From the NCBI GenBank assembly GCA_040954595.2, contig CM082587.2, positions 992,001 through 1,056,000 of the forward strand: a stretch of 64,000 nucleotides of DNA, written 5' to 3'. Positions 1-13,664 of this stretch are shown here, one piece after another (positions within the stretch are counted from its first letter, which is position 1; every line of letters starts with the position of its first letter). Under the pieces are notes generated by a model. That model made no database searches. It saw nothing but the letters and a program-made list of their open reading frames with translations, and was not told the DNA's origin. Source of the DNA: Balanoglossus misakiensis. Lineage: Eukaryota > Hemichordata. The position numbers and the translations under genes are program-made.

Positions 1-1592
1 ATCTGTTAGCTCTCACCGACTAATCTCTTAACGACCATTGGAATTCCGCCTCCTGCTATTTATATCTGAATGGCGTGTTTGTTTGTGGGAACGATACGAG
101 AGTTCCAATTCTACTCGAATCTGTAGGAGTTACACGTAAAGATTTTTATACACTTTTACTCTCATCATGTATCCAAAACGACAACAGGGCAATTTGTTGG
201 AAGGACTAAAACGCCAAAGATTCAATGTGATACAGTCGACGATATATATAATCTTAGGAATCGATCGATTTATATCTTAGTCTCCATCTATATCTAAGTC
301 TCCGACGACAAGCGATTCTTTAACTCAAATTCAACATTCTTGGAGATGAAGAGCTAGACTTATTTGAAATGTCAGACATTTTAAGAACGCTGGAGGGAGA
401 GTGTTGTAAGTTCAAATTCAGCCATGGTTGACCGATTATTGGCCATCTGCTAATAATTTTCATAAACTATTGAAATTTTACCACAACAATCATTATGATA
501 ACAACTCTGGCAAGGGTTATTCTGGTGATATGTGCGTGTCATGTCGATCTTTCTAAATCGTATTAAAACACGGTTAAAAAAATCATTACTCTTAAAACTT
601 TATGTGTCGTAATGAGTATCGTTTCGCCTAAATATGAATCGATTGCATCTCAGAGTTTTTGGTCATTTCTTCTTTGGGAACCGCTTTCGCCTCAAGCACT
701 GTGCTTCACCAAATCTGAAATTGTTGGGTCGTGCATAACTGATTTGACGTTCATGTAAACACATTAACTATTACGTCGCCGAAGATGAAATTGGTAATTG
801 TGATAATTAAGAGCCGTTGATGCGTTAAATACTTTGTCTAGCGAAATTGTGTTTTTCATCCTTAATTTTGTGTTTATTTTTATTTTTGCTATACTTGGAG
901 GAACTTCAATTAATATTCAAAAACTCATCCAAATTGTGAAAAAAAATTAGACGCGCAAGGAATATGATCATGTACAGCAAGTCACTCTGGGCGTGATGCC
1001 ATCACTGGTGTGATCTAAATGCACTTTTGTAGAAAAAGTTCAAGAAGTTGATAAGCCGTTTGAACAGTACTTCTCTCGCCATACACAGGAAGTCCAACGC
1101 CTTTAAAACGATAATTCCAACCCCCGTTCTCCCATTGGCAATCGCTTTATACATTATACCTCTCAATAATGCCAGGCATTATCGTCGATAGTAATCTATG
1201 GAAACATTTTGACCCGTGTGCTCTTGTGTGCTACTTACAAGTTTACAAGGACACGGGGTGTACCCCCGTACAGCCGCCGACAAAGAAAAAAAGGGCAGGA
1301 AATCTCAGCTTCCCTTTTCTCAACCATATATTACCCGCGAGTGGCGTATGAGGTATGCTGTCACAGCCCAGCCAACCACTGCCACAGATGCTGACAAGCC
1401 AAAGTGGACCCATTATGTAATTAAGCGTTAAGGTACTGCCAGAATAGACCCAACAATAGGCTCTCCAATACAGACCCTATAAAAGCCTTCAAAATGACAC
1501 TCAAGGGACTCCCTGTCTAACAGTGGCACAGCTCGCCTACGGAAGTACGTGTATTTACTGAATAACTTTTTGTAAGTCTCTTCTATCTCGCC
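1..1592. other. Upstream flank of the ADAMTS-like gene, no gene seen
   Basis: No open frame here looks like protein: the short frames have no recognisable motif and their base composition resembles the surrounding introns. The region presumably holds the promoter and 5' untranslated part of the plus-strand ADAMTS-like gene that starts at 1593. I see no clear TATA box near the start codon and no repeat. Confidence 0.5.
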
Positions 1593-4500
1593 ATGGAGCG
1601 CTGGTCGTTTCTCGGCTTCTATGGGCTGCTGAGTCTGTTTATGATCGACGAGGCCTTCGGACAACCTCGACTCCAATCCAGCCAAGACATCGGGACATCG
1701 GTGAGTATAGAAGCATATGGTAGAAGGTATCCCACATTCTCACCCATTCACTGCAGACCAGTTTTACTGTACACGTTTACAGAATCCCAAAGCTGTTTTA
1801 TTCATTGTGATTTTCAACGGAAGCGACGGTGTTGTTTTTCGGGTCCGTGGGTGTACATGTGGAACCACTTCATCTACAAGTCGCCCTTCTGCTTTTAAAC
1901 ACGGTTGGGTAATTCTGTCTAAAAATTTGACCAGAAGCAATCCAAGTCTCAGCGGGTCTTCAGTTGACAGGCGTTCTTGACAACAGACGTGTCCTCGCTC
2001 GGCCCTACTTAAGTTCAGTAGGACTCCTTTTACATGTTAAAAGGCTACGACCACTTCTGGAATCATTTCATTCAGGCCAAACGCTCCTTCTTCGCCACAG
2101 GGTATAGGCCTGTGTTGTCGGTCGCGACTTTCAACACTAGGTTAACTTGTGAGACACTGGAACCACGCGAGACAGGAGTCGAGAATTTACGGTCTTGTTG
2201 AAAAAACCTTACGATTGTAACCCTAACCTTTACCGAGTACATCACTTGTTGCAATAAATCATACAGGACTAGGAGGTAAATTTACTGGGGCGAAAGTGAT
2301 CTATCGTTGCAGTGCTAATGATACCTATTGCGTCCTTTGCAACGTTTTCCAAAGCGGGCAAGCTCTGTCCCTTCAATTTAAGTTGAAAACCTTCACAGAT
2401 GTTCACAATTACTGGCGACCTACGCAACTCTTAGGAAGTGTAGATAATTTGTAGGTGCAAAAAGATGATTCTTCCCATACACGTGAAAAATTGACCCCGC
2501 ATCTATTTGATCCCGTATTGATCGCACCCCCGCAGCCAACTTCTTTCTTCACGTCGCACCAGTGTTTCCACGGTCGACGGGTTTTTATATTAATTCTGCG
2601 TGAATGGGGATACTACGAATCATGCAAGAAGTCATGTGAAACCATGCACCAGGGTTCATATCAAACTGTCAGACCGCGTCGTGAACATTCTGCAGAGAAA
2701 TCAGGATAGACTCCCGCCAGCTTTGGAATCGAGAACTCTGCGTGTTTCGCTTGGTTTTCACAGTGTCAGATTTCCAAACTCGCCAAACCGTTCCACTTTC
2801 GCGATGAACTTCCAGACTCAAATCTAGTACTGGTTGCCTAAAAGACTTAATAAAGACAGTTATGATGTAATTGTGACGTAATCAAACTTTAATTCCGGCA
2901 TTTTAATTCTAGTACGGTAACTCAAACGGCCGATGAATCCCCAGCGGCTTTCGTGAACTGAAGAGATATTTATACCGAATCCCAACGTTTGTGTCAGGAA
3001 CTGTCCTTTTTTGTTTGGAATGGACTCAGTAGTCTGTTGAAAACCAGTCATTCATCGAAATTCTTTGAAATCCACTGAATGGCCGAATCGCTGACACACT
3101 TCGGTCGCTGTCGCTCTAGCTATACGCGACTCAATACAATTGACTTTTCCCCTGGTGTTTGCCAAATTGTGTGAATTTCGTCGCTTATATGCTCTCTTCT
3201 CGGAAGAAAAAAATCCCACGTTAGATTGTTTTCTATAAATAACCGCAAATTAGCATCAATTAGGTATGTCATTAAGCGCTGATTAAAAGTCAATTAGACG
3301 TGACGGTATATTTCCGCTCGCCCTCAGGACGTCCCCCATTGCCTGCCGTGTGTTCCCATTGTGAGAATTAAGTGTTGTAATCGAATCAACATACTCAAAA
3401 ATCAGCTTTGATATCGGCGAAAAAGTCTGTTTGAGAGAGAAGGAGATATTTTAGGTATAATTATCTCTACCAGTCACATATACTGATTGCTTACGGGGTA
3501 TATGAAGTTGGCGTACACGTAAGTGATATCAAAAACCGACCACTGCTTTGTGCATAGGCCTCTATCTCTTCGTGCAGTTTCAACCCGTCGTCTCATTACG
3601 TATGTTGTTATAACCTCATCAAGCGTCAAAAAACATTTGGAAAGTGCACTAACAACCGTCCAGACCACCAGCATTGTCAAAATAGCCTGCATGGAACGTT
3701 ATTTGAGCAATCACATAGAAGATCTAGAAACGATCTCGTTTCATATTTTCGATGTTCGTTCGCGGTTGGACTTCTGTAAGGGTATGTTGTATAATCGCTG
3801 ATCTTCATCTTGTTATCTTCTCAGGGTAATGAGTATCACTGGAGTCCATGGACCGGCTGGGCTGGGTGTACGCGTCCGTGTGATGCCGGAGCTCTTAGAC
3901 AACGCACTTGTCTGAAGCATGGGTAAGTTATTTTCCTACATCCCTACTACATTCATTCATTCATTCATTCATTCATTCATTCATTCATTCATTCATTCAT
4001 TCATTCATTCATTCATTCATTCATTCATTCATTCATTCATTCATATGGTATACACACACTCACACTTGAACGTTAGCCCTTCGTGTATATAACAAGTCTG
4101 TGGACATGACCCCAAACACATTTCCTTTGTTTATTGTTGTACAGGACTTTTTCGGCGGTACCGAATGACCTTTGTGAAGGTCAGAATAAGGAATACAGAG
4201 CTTGCAATACAAGGGTGAGTTGAAAGTTAATTTAATTTCACAGACACGGCTTTTATTGGAGCAGGTTTTATTGTACACAGACAGTTGTTACATGAACGTC
4301 AACGTTGATTAAAATCGACTCGGAGTAAGACGTACATCCAAGTTGATTAAAATGTGTGATAATTAAACGTGACCCACTTTCGCCCGCCCAGCTTCCAATA
4401 AATGCAACATTAGTAGACCACTTTCATAATTTACGACGTGGATCCTGTCTGTAGATCATGATGTAACAAGAGACAGTTGTCATTTTATTTTTAAGGTCAA

Positions 4501-7500
4501 TGGTTTGACGCAGTGTCCTGCTCGACCATGAATGTATAACCTTGAATCTTGAATTGTCGCTATTTGAATGAGAAAGATCCTTTCTACTTGAATAAGAAGG
4601 GCAATATATGTTCAGTACAAGGTCAAACTGTCAAGAAACTCATCTTACCAATGCTAAATGTTCTTGTCTCTCTTTGTAGCCCTGTACCACGAGAATGTTG
4701 GAAGGTTTTCGAGCCAGGCAGTGTTCGTTCTTCGATAGGGATATAAAGTACAACGGTGAGACATACCAGTGGAAACCATACTATGCAAAAGAAGGTAAAG
4801 AGTGCATCGAAATTGTCTTTTAAAAGGCAGAAATTAACTTAGATCAAAGCAATATATACATTTAAAAGTGAGGATACGACTCTTAAAATCTTGGGATTAA
4901 AAGGCAGCCAATCTAGGTGACATGATCAAAACCAGGGCGATGTGCTCGGGTGATTTTAGACCGAGTTACATTTCTGGCGGCTATAATACTTTAAATACTT
5001 GTTGTTTGTTGGAGCCATGAAACAGGAAGAGCTCTCGACCACGTATTCGTATAATCGAAGGTAAATGCCCGAATAAAAACGCGTGACGGGGCTTCAAAAC
5101 AATCCCAGGTGAACGACCGCGACGTGATTATACAAACATCTTCCCATGGGAATATTCTAGCCCTCTGATTGGCTTAAAGTAGAGCCTCGGTTTCATACTG
5201 GTAAGCGCCACATTGGAATCAAACACAAGAGCAAAGTACATGTACGGGACCGAGTGTTTTTTTATGTGTTAGTTACACGAAACTCTAAGGCAAGTAAGTC
5301 AGTATGTATGAAGTATGTTGTGCACAGATATATTACCGAACGGCTGACGCGAATGTCGGACTTTTCGACTCACCAATGTGGGCGGTACAAACGCATCTCG
5401 TAGACCGTGGCAGTAGACTGCCACAGTCTTGTGTAGACTGCACTCGAAGGCTTGCAGCCCCTCCTAGCAACGTGGGCAAAGGGTACGTGGTACTTTCGTG
5501 CTCGTGTGACCCCAAATGGACAACATTTTGACCCATTGTAGACCATTTTGAAACTAAATTTATTGTAGACCATTTTGAAACTTAAATTATTTTATTTTAG
5601 AGTGTTTTCAGAGGCACACGCTCTCGGGGACACGCCCCTTCACTGGCCCTTGTTGATACACGTGTTTGCTGATGTTAGTTGCATCGTCACAAGGTCAAAC
5701 CTATAGATAGTACATATACTGTTGATTCTTTACAGATTCTGCAATATTGCTTCTCATTTGCATCTTGGAATGATGTTTAACTGTTTCAGATGATGATTAT
5801 AATCCGTGCTCACTGGAATGCTATGCAGAGGAGGATCCAACATTAGCGATTTCTTTCCCATCATCAGTACTTGAGGGAACGCCATGTGAGGCTAGGCATC
5901 ACAAAGACAAGGCAATCTGTGTGTCTGGGAAATGCGAGGCAAGTTATACATGCAGTGCAATATTGTTAACAATATATGTTTGGCAAAGCATCACCGGGTA
6001 GTACATTAGTAGATTTCTGCACAAGTATAATAGAACGTTCATTTTCGATATAGTTGCCTAACACCTTATATATTGGAGTTAACGTACATAGCTTTTGGTA
6101 ACATTTATCAAGAAAAACGAACATCGAAAAAAGGGTCAGAAAATAGTTGGTTGTCACTTTAGATATTTACTTGTATTTTTCTACTCCCAGTCTATAGGTT
6201 GTGATGGCAAGTTATATTCCACAGCCACTGTAGACCAATGTGGGGTGTGTGGTGGAAATGGCACAACGTGTAGAACTGTCAGAAATAATTTCAACCAGTT
6301 CAACATATCAAAAGGTAAGCCTTGCCTTCAGATAGTGATCCTTGTTCTTTTGGTAAACCTCCAATGTTACATACAATCTTTCAGCCAGAATGGCATCAAC
6401 GAGGGGTTGTCCCTTTTGCCAAAAAAATATTTTACATCTATCAATGTATGCCACAATATAATCTGGAAATAGGGATTTAACTTGCCTGTATTATTTTATT
6501 CCATTCAGGTTATACTGAAATTGTTAAAATACCAAGAGGTTCTGTGCACATTAGGATAGTTGAAAAAGATAGAAACGACCAAACCTTCCTAGGTGAGTAA
6601 ACACATCAACATTTTTCTTGAACATCTATGGACACATGAAGCTTACTCTTCTCAGATGTTCACCTCATTAAAAGATGCTCACTTTTCAGGATTATCAACA
6701 TCACCATACAGTCAATAGTGTGGCTCAATTGAAGTATTTTGTAGTACTCTTCCAGTAGTGTTTGAAATGCTCAGTATTCAGCTTTTCCACGGATTCTGTG
6801 TTTTGATACAAAATTTATTTTCCTCAGCACTGAAAAGTGGTGGAGCTGATGGTCACTATTACATCAACGGACACAGGCACATCGATGCCCCACTGAAGTA
6901 CGAAATAGCTGGAACTGTCATTCATTACAACAGACCAACAGACTACAACAATGAAACAATTGAGAGTTTAACAGCAAGAGGGCCAACAAGTGAACCACTT
7001 GTACTTTTGGTAAGTTAATTTACCAAATATATATCTAGGGGGTATTTGATGACTTTTAACCCTTTCATCCCCATTTCCTTGTAAAGAGGTCCAATTTTAC
7101 CAATTTGAACATGCTTTTGTATTTTTTTCTTGAAGGTTTTAGCAAGAGAGTCATCTCCTGTTCACATTTTGTATCATTACACCTCTTGGAATCAGCCTGT
7201 AACAACCTCACACGTCCTGTCAGAAAGACCACAGACCAACTTGAACAATCTAGACTGGCTTAGCAAGCATGGGGAGCTACGAGCTGGTGGTAAGTGTTTA
7301 TTTTAAAGGGCTGGGGCTGTGTATAAAGTATGGCATTCTTTTTGTTCAGTGGCAGGAGTGTAGTCTCTCCGTGAAGTTATCGGGATGCATTCAGCAATCT
7401 GATTAAAATCAGATGTAGAGTTGATATCTACAGGACTGATTTATTTTTTAATTTTACTTCAAAGATTTTGCCGACTTGTATGGTGGAGAGGGAGAAATGC

Positions 7501-10132
7501 GTGAGATCCTGGAATCCGACTTGAACTTGAGCGAGTCCCTGGTTCAGCTGAAGGTGCATTCCACAGTCGGACCACTTCCGGAAATGAAGGAAATGAGTTC
7601 CACGAAACGAGACGGACCGAAACGGGATCAAGACAAGGCTGAAGAGGAAGATGGAGATTTCGGTTTTGATGTCGATGAGTTATATATCGGAGTCAACGAA
7701 TCTGAGATTGATATGAAATTCTTGCCAGCGTACAGTTATTATTGGGAGGCTACGATTGCCCCTTGTAGTGCGACCTGTTCCCCAGGTTAGTCAGTTTCTA
7801 AGAAATTATTCTTATACATGTATACTATATATATTCTGTCATCCAGATTGATTCAGAATATTTTTTTTAATCGATTATATTTGTTGAATTAACTGTATAT
7901 GATGAACTATTGTGTTCTCTCTGATTACACCCAGGTTTGTCTGTCACCTATGCAAGATGTCTACGGAATAACGGAGAAGTGGTACATGAGTCGGAGTGTG
8001 ATACGGCCACAAGACCTGAACCCAAGTTTAGTAAAAGCTGTCGGGGAATGCCATGCGATGCCAGGTGAGCGTGTGTGAATTGTTTTCTATGGTACTGTAA
8101 GTCTCGACCTCTAAAGAGGGAACTGGGGGTGTAAGGTTTAAAGTCTCCAGACTTGGCAAATATCATTTTAAGCCAACGAACACCACATATAATTTGACAT
8201 GTTGTTTTTGCAGATGGGTGGCCAGTAAATGGAGCCAATGTTCAGTGACATGTGGGAAGGGAGTTCAGTACAGATCTGTTCGTTGCTGGCGGATGCTTGC
8301 AGAGGGTCTGGACAGCTCTGTGTCGCACTTGCAGTGTGATGAAAGCAATAAACCGTCGAACACACAGCCCTGTGAGACGCCCGAGTGTGGGCCACTCTGG
8401 GAGACGTCAGAATGGAGTGAGGTAAGTAACATTGTTTCTTATTTCAAATACTAGTATACATCCAGAAGTACATTTGTATCATACTGTAGACTCTCTCACA
8501 GCCCTGAATGTGTGTGCCCTCAATGGTCGAGTGAAACTTCGCCTTCGAGTCTTGCCTATAGTACTCTTACCAATTAATGGCAAGACGTTTACAGATGAAG
8601 AGTTTGTGAAAATACAGGGTTGGATATTTCTCAAGATGATGGTGTTTTCCCTTGAAATGGTGAAAAAAAGAGAAATTCTTAAAACATTGTGTGTTTGATT
8701 TAGTGTTCCAGGCAGTGTGGTCCAGGTATACGTGAGCGCCAAGTGAGATGTTCTCTGCCAGACAACAACTGCAAACTTGACTCCAAGCCTGCAGAAGAAG
8801 AATCCTGTTTCGGCAGATGCCAAGCTGTCTGGGGCAGGTCAAAATGGAGTGAGGTAAACTTTCTCAATCATTGTCATATTTTATTCTTGGCAAAATATAA
8901 ATGAATTGAGTTTTCAGCTGTTGTTCTTGGACACAACAAAATCCATCAACTCGGATACAAGGTAGGTTGTATTTTTGACAATCACGTTGCTTCTATACCT
9001 TTAAATTATATTTTTCTGCTTTTATTTGACAGTGTACCAAACCATGTGATACAAAACGGCGAGATTTGCATTGTTTGAATAAAAACACAGGTGGATTGGT
9101 CGGACCAGATCAATGCGATTCCCATCAGAGGCCGCTCTCAATACATCCATGCTCCAACGAGTGTGATCCTATGTGGATACCGCAACCATGGCAACAGGTG
9201 AGTTATAAGCAGAATTTGTCAAAATTGTTATTTTTTTCCTACTGAAATTGAAAGAACTGGTTATCTGTCTAGCTTTATCATGATAGTTGTCTCTGTGTAA
9301 TGATAAACATTCCTATGTCAATCCCATAGTGTACGATGGCCTGCACGAAGAACAGGCGTGTTCTCTGTGTAGAATCTGTACAAGGGGAGAGTGTTGTGGA
9401 AAGCCAGTCATGTGACGAAAGCAGCAAACCCGAAGAAACGACAACTTGCAGTGAAGGAGTTTGTGGAATGAAACCGCAATGGTTCAGTACTCAGTGGTCT
9501 CAGGTGAGATATAATTTTGAAACAACAAGTTTTGAAGTATATAACTTAATTGAAGATGATCAACAAAAAGAAGTGCAACTGTACATATGTAAGATTTATT
9601 TCCTGAACAGACAGGAATCCAATATTAGAACTTGAGCGAGCTCGGTTTTTCATTCATTTAACTCCTTAATTTCACAGTGCTCTAAAAGTTGCGGTAAAGG
9701 AGTTCGCACTCGAGAAACAACGTGCTACTTAAATGACCAGCCTGCCACTGGTTGTAGGAGAGGTACAAAGCCTCAGACAGTTGAAGAGTGCGTTGAAGCT
9801 GCTTGTCCGGCAGAAACACCAGGTAATCTTCACTTTTAGTTGGAAAGGAGGAGGGAGAGATATATATTACGGTGGAATACAGTGAATACGATTTGATGGT
9901 ATACCAGAACGTTAGTATTTCCTGTGTATTCCTGTACATCATAGCCATCAGTGACTTATTCTGTTTTATTCTTTTCTCAGAAGATTGCAAAGATGACAAT
10001 AATACAAAGTGTACCCTCGCTGTGGGTTTGGATCTCTGCGACCACTGGTACTACAAGAGAGCTTGCTGCAATTCATGTGCTGAACAAGAACGACAAACAA
10101 GGGACGTGTCAGATTGGCAACTTGGCAGGTAG
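1593..10132 (+). CDS. ADAMTS-like secreted matrix glycoprotein (7 TSP1 repeats + PLAC), 17 exons
   Basis: Exons: 1593-1700, 3825-3922, 4145-4214, 4680-4794, 5790-5938, 6191-6314, 6509-6592, 6828-7009, 7136-7289, 7465-7785, 7935-8064, 8214-8421, 8704-8853, 9033-9197, 9330-9503, 9678-9822, 9981-10132; 2529 nt, 842 residues, all phases agree. Order: signal peptide (about 1-23); TSP1 repeat with WSPWTGW (about 38-92); Cys-rich part with [10 protein letters not shown] and a CGVCGG motif near 200; spacer (about 210-365, [15 protein letters not shown]); an acidic linker with dibasic sites (about 365-450); TSP1 repeats 2-7 (about 452-790); PLAC module (about 793-828) just before the stop. No metalloprotease domain is present, so this is an ADAMTSL, not a protease. 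Family members act in extracellular matrix and microfibril assembly. Seven TSP1 repeats plus PLAC most resemble ADAMTSL2, ADAMTSL4 or THSD4; I cannot choose among them. Intron 5 uses a GC donor. Confidence 0.9.
3951..4044. repeat. (ATTC)n microsatellite
   Basis: About 23 uninterrupted ATTC tetranucleotides lie in intron 2 of the ADAMTS-like gene, starting 28 bp after the splice donor of exon 2. This is a perfect array likely to vary in length. Confidence 0.97.
5535..5588. repeat. Two tandem copies of a 27-bp unit
   Basis: The phrase TTGTAGACCATTTTGAAACT occurs twice, 27 bp apart, in intron 4 of the ADAMTS-like gene. The second copy has one inserted T. No larger array is seen. Confidence 0.7.
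7056..7115. mobile_element. Partial copy of the TTAA miniature element
   Basis: TTAACCCTTTCATCCCC followed by AGAGGTCCAA matches the left half of the complete copy at 46062-46155, including the internal AGAGGTCCAA block. The right terminus is missing or too decayed to recognise. It sits in intron 8 of the ADAMTS-like gene, directly before exon 9. Confidence 0.55.
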
Positions 10133-11832
10133 AAACATTTGCCACTAAAAATCATTGTATACATGCACCTAGACTTTTGCTGAGTTGATGGATTGTGTTA
10201 CACACATATTATTGTCACTTTGGAACATATATATCACGCAGATACACCATACGACCACACAGTATTTGTCCTGTCACTATTGACTAGCTGTTCCACACAA
10301 TATTTCCTCTGTCATCTTCACAGACTGTTTACACAACTACAGATATTTATGTACCAATCTACTCACCAGGCAGTGCCTGGCTTTTTCAGTTAGTTTATTT
10401 AGTTTCTTTTTTTTTATCAAAAGACATTTGCTGGAGATTGCTTTCTTTCTTTCTTTGGTTCAACATTTTCATTAGCCTTTTTATTTGTTATCATTCGCTT
10501 TAGTTCAAATGTTATGTTATTTCTTTATTGTCAACTTTGTAAACTTATGTTTTTTTCATTTTTAATCACCAACAGTTATCACTAGCGTATGATGATACAT
10601 TGTACTTTTAATTTTGACACGATTGTTTTGTTTTTTTTGGAATGAATTCGCGTTGGTTACTGTGTAACTTCCTCCAGAAAAAAGTGCATTTTTGACTTCA
10701 AACAATCCTCGAAAATCAGTGGAGAAAATCTTGAAAGGTCCCAGAATTGTGGGTAAATTTGAAGCGTACAAATTCTGATACGATATTTGGGATGAAAGGA
10801 ATAAATCACATGAATTATGCACAGTTTTGTCACATGACAGTTGAACAGTAACAAAAGTTAACTGAATACTTATAATTCTTGAGCATAATAACTGAATATT
10901 CATCTCTATGGCAACCATCAGATTCTGAGAGGACAGGAACTTGGGAACTGTAACTATTTCCAAATTCATGACAATAGGTGCTTCACCCTGCAGTTTGAAT
11001 CAGAAATGATTTAGTTTTCGTCTCAATCCCATTTCAGATTTACTTTGATTGTTTTTATTTACTCCAGAATGCATGTTTCACAGTTTGAAGTTTTTATTTG
11101 TTTTCTCTCATTTTAGTTTTTTATGTATTTTATTTACAATATTTATCATAAAAATTTATGTTCTAGATGTAGATGAGCTGTAACAGCAACCTGTTTTGCA
11201 TTTATTTTTAATGTGGCAAGCTAACAAGTTTTCTTCACAAAAACTTTAAATTTACCAGTCATCTTGAATTCTGATGAGGGGGAACTCTATATTTCTCAGA
11301 AATGAACTTGTCCCAATCGGTAAAACAATCCAAAAATATTACAGAAACATATATCTCGACTGACTTAAAAATGTCTTAACTATTTAGTGCTAATTTTTCC
11401 ACTGCCAAATTTATTAACTGTATATTTTCATAATCAATTTTTCTTATATATGTTATCACATTAATAAGTTTTTCTTTCCCCAAATAAGGGCATTTTGTGT
11501 GCCTTGTATTTTTAATGCTTAATTTGTTCTGTTATCAATAATTTTCAGAACTTGATAATAATAGATTATTATCATTTATATGAGACAAGTGAGTTTTTCA
11601 TGATTAGATATGCAAATTGTCACCTAAGTATCTTGATAATAAATATATATATCAATTCTATATTAGTTATATGAACAGGTTTGTGTTTCCTCACACTATG
11701 GTATATTTAGACTCCATATCATAAATCATCATAGCCATCTACGGTATTTCCTTTGTTATTTACTTTTTTTATTCTTTTCTATTATACTTTAATGTACGGT
11801 ACATTTACACACACATCACACGCATGCACGCA

Positions 11833-11864
<32 letters not shown>

Positions 11865-12540
11865 TCCCACATCCCCCCCACCCCTCCCCCAGCCCCCCAC
11901 GCATGGAGATTCCTTGGAGGACCCGGAAAAATGAAGTTTATTTTACTCCAGGTAAGTCTTGGCCCGCAAAATGTATTTAGTCATTCATACCGTCATTAAA
12001 TGTTAGTGTTCATGTATTGATAAAATTGGTGCACCATCACGCGCGCGGGAAATCATTTTTGACCTCAAAAGTCCCTGGAATATCACTGGGAAAAACTGGA
12101 AAAGTCTTGGAATTTTGAAAGACTTTGAGAACGCGAAACACTACACCACGTAATGAGGGAAAGATCATAGTATTTGTACATTTCCTGTGTCAGGATGTTC
12201 GTGTACTTAGCATTGACAAACAAGATGCTGGAATGTGTTGTGGTATAGGGGCAGACCTGTATTTGGGGTCACATCCTGTTTGTGTACCGTTCATAGAGGC
12301 TGATCAGTCTGATCCAGTATTAACAATGAAACACGTGACAGTTATCATGATTCACTGACATTGTTGTCAGTTATACTGGTAGATAGGTGAAAGGGATCAT
12401 GTAAAAGTGCTTCAAGTTGCTTGCTTTTGAAAAGCGCCACCACTGGTGAAGTTTTCTTTTAAAACATTCCCCCAAATACTGTACTGAATGAATGGTTGTT
12501 GGTCTTTAAATAACAGAAAAGTCTTATTCATTTGAAATAC
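10133..12540. other. 3' UTR and downstream flank of the ADAMTS-like gene
   Basis: AT-rich sequence with no coding signal. AATAAA hexamers on the plus strand at 10800-10805 and 11639-11644 are possible poly(A) signals for the ADAMTS-like gene. A mixed ACGC/AC dinucleotide tract occupies roughly 11811-11866, followed by a C-rich run. Short open frames here have no recognisable features. Confidence 0.5.
11811..11866. repeat. (GCAC)n/(AC)n microsatellite
   Basis: Alternating GCAC tetranucleotides pass into AC dinucleotides. Alternating purine-pyrimidine tracts of this kind can adopt Z-DNA. The tract is in non-coding sequence downstream of the ADAMTS-like gene. Confidence 0.9.
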
Positions 12541-13664
12541 TTTATTAACTCTGCAAAAAACAGAACTGCACAAAAACAAATGGCAAAATAAATCAAACTC
12601 TAATCACAAAGATTGTCCATAAAACAAACTTTTCTCTCTCTTGAATTGAATTTTGCATAAAAACTCTTAAATACAAAAATATACTATAAGCCATGTCTGT
12701 GATCAGATACAAGCATACAGCTCAAATGAACGTCAAACTTACACGACACACTACATGTACATCAAAGTTTAGTCAAAGTCAAAAACACGCCACAAAAAAA
12801 ACAGGTTTTAAACTTAATAGAACTCCTTAAACTAATATCTAAAAAAAATGGAAAACAGATATGGAATTTATACAAAAAATGCTTCAGAAGGTCAAAACTT
12901 CAAAACTGTACACTTTTAAATTAATTCCTCCATAAAAAAGAAAACTTTAATGACATTACTTTGAGTAAATTACATAGAAAACTTGGCAAGGATGCTGTAC
13001 ACCACAGAAAGCCATCAAAAATGTTACACCAGATCTCAATACGTGTAAATGCAATATATTTTAAAAATATTTATCAGCGATAGATCAACCATCAAGACAG
13101 ATTCCAGCCTTGACTTGTAAATTTTTCATTTAGATGCACAGACTTTGTCTTGAACGACACAGACTGCATCAAGTTCTGAAAGCTTCATTGTATAATACAT
13201 ATTAATCAGCACATATTTCATATTTATGATAGAACTATACTCTGAAAAAACTTGAGTTGTTGTTTAGATTAATAATCCACCAATTTTATAACTAAATGTG
13301 TGGGAAGACAAAACAATGATTTCTGTAGACCTCAACGATGAATTAATTACAAACGAAAAGGCTTGGCAATGCTCTGTTGCCTGGAGAAGTCTTGAGTCTA
13401 TATACTGGTACTAGACTTGCAGTCTTATAGACACCAGCTGTTTTTGAAACACGGTGGCTTGGAATCGCACGAAATGCCGTAAAGCCCATAATTACTACTC
13501 AGGAATCCATATAACAGCTGAATTCAATTATTCATTTTGGGAGACCACCATTTATAGTACTCGGGCATCTTTTGCAGTTGGATGCATCAATCACACAAGC
13601 TAACTGTCAAATGCTGTCGGCTGCTATTTTAATCCTCCGGACATCACAGCAGAGAAACTCATTC
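12541..13664 (-). other. Putative terminal exon of an unidentified minus-strand transcript
   Basis: Read on the minus strand, a strong acceptor (polypyrimidine tract TGTTTCTTTTTTGCAG) ends at 13665. A minus-strand AATAAA lies at 12541-12546, about 1.1 kb further on, with no recognisable protein frame between them. This is what a last exon that is mostly 3' UTR looks like. Upstream, a candidate donor (AAG then GTAGGT) at about 23941 could pair with it across a 10-kb intron; its exon contains only short frames. I do not recognise a product. It may be a long non-coding RNA, the end of a gene whose coding exons I missed, or a chance pairing. Confidence 0.3.

Noticed and set aside
10562-10969. 135-codon minus-strand frame downstream of the ADAMTS-like gene
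   Set aside because: No recognisable motif; it starts and ends within AT-rich sequence that looks like 3' UTR.
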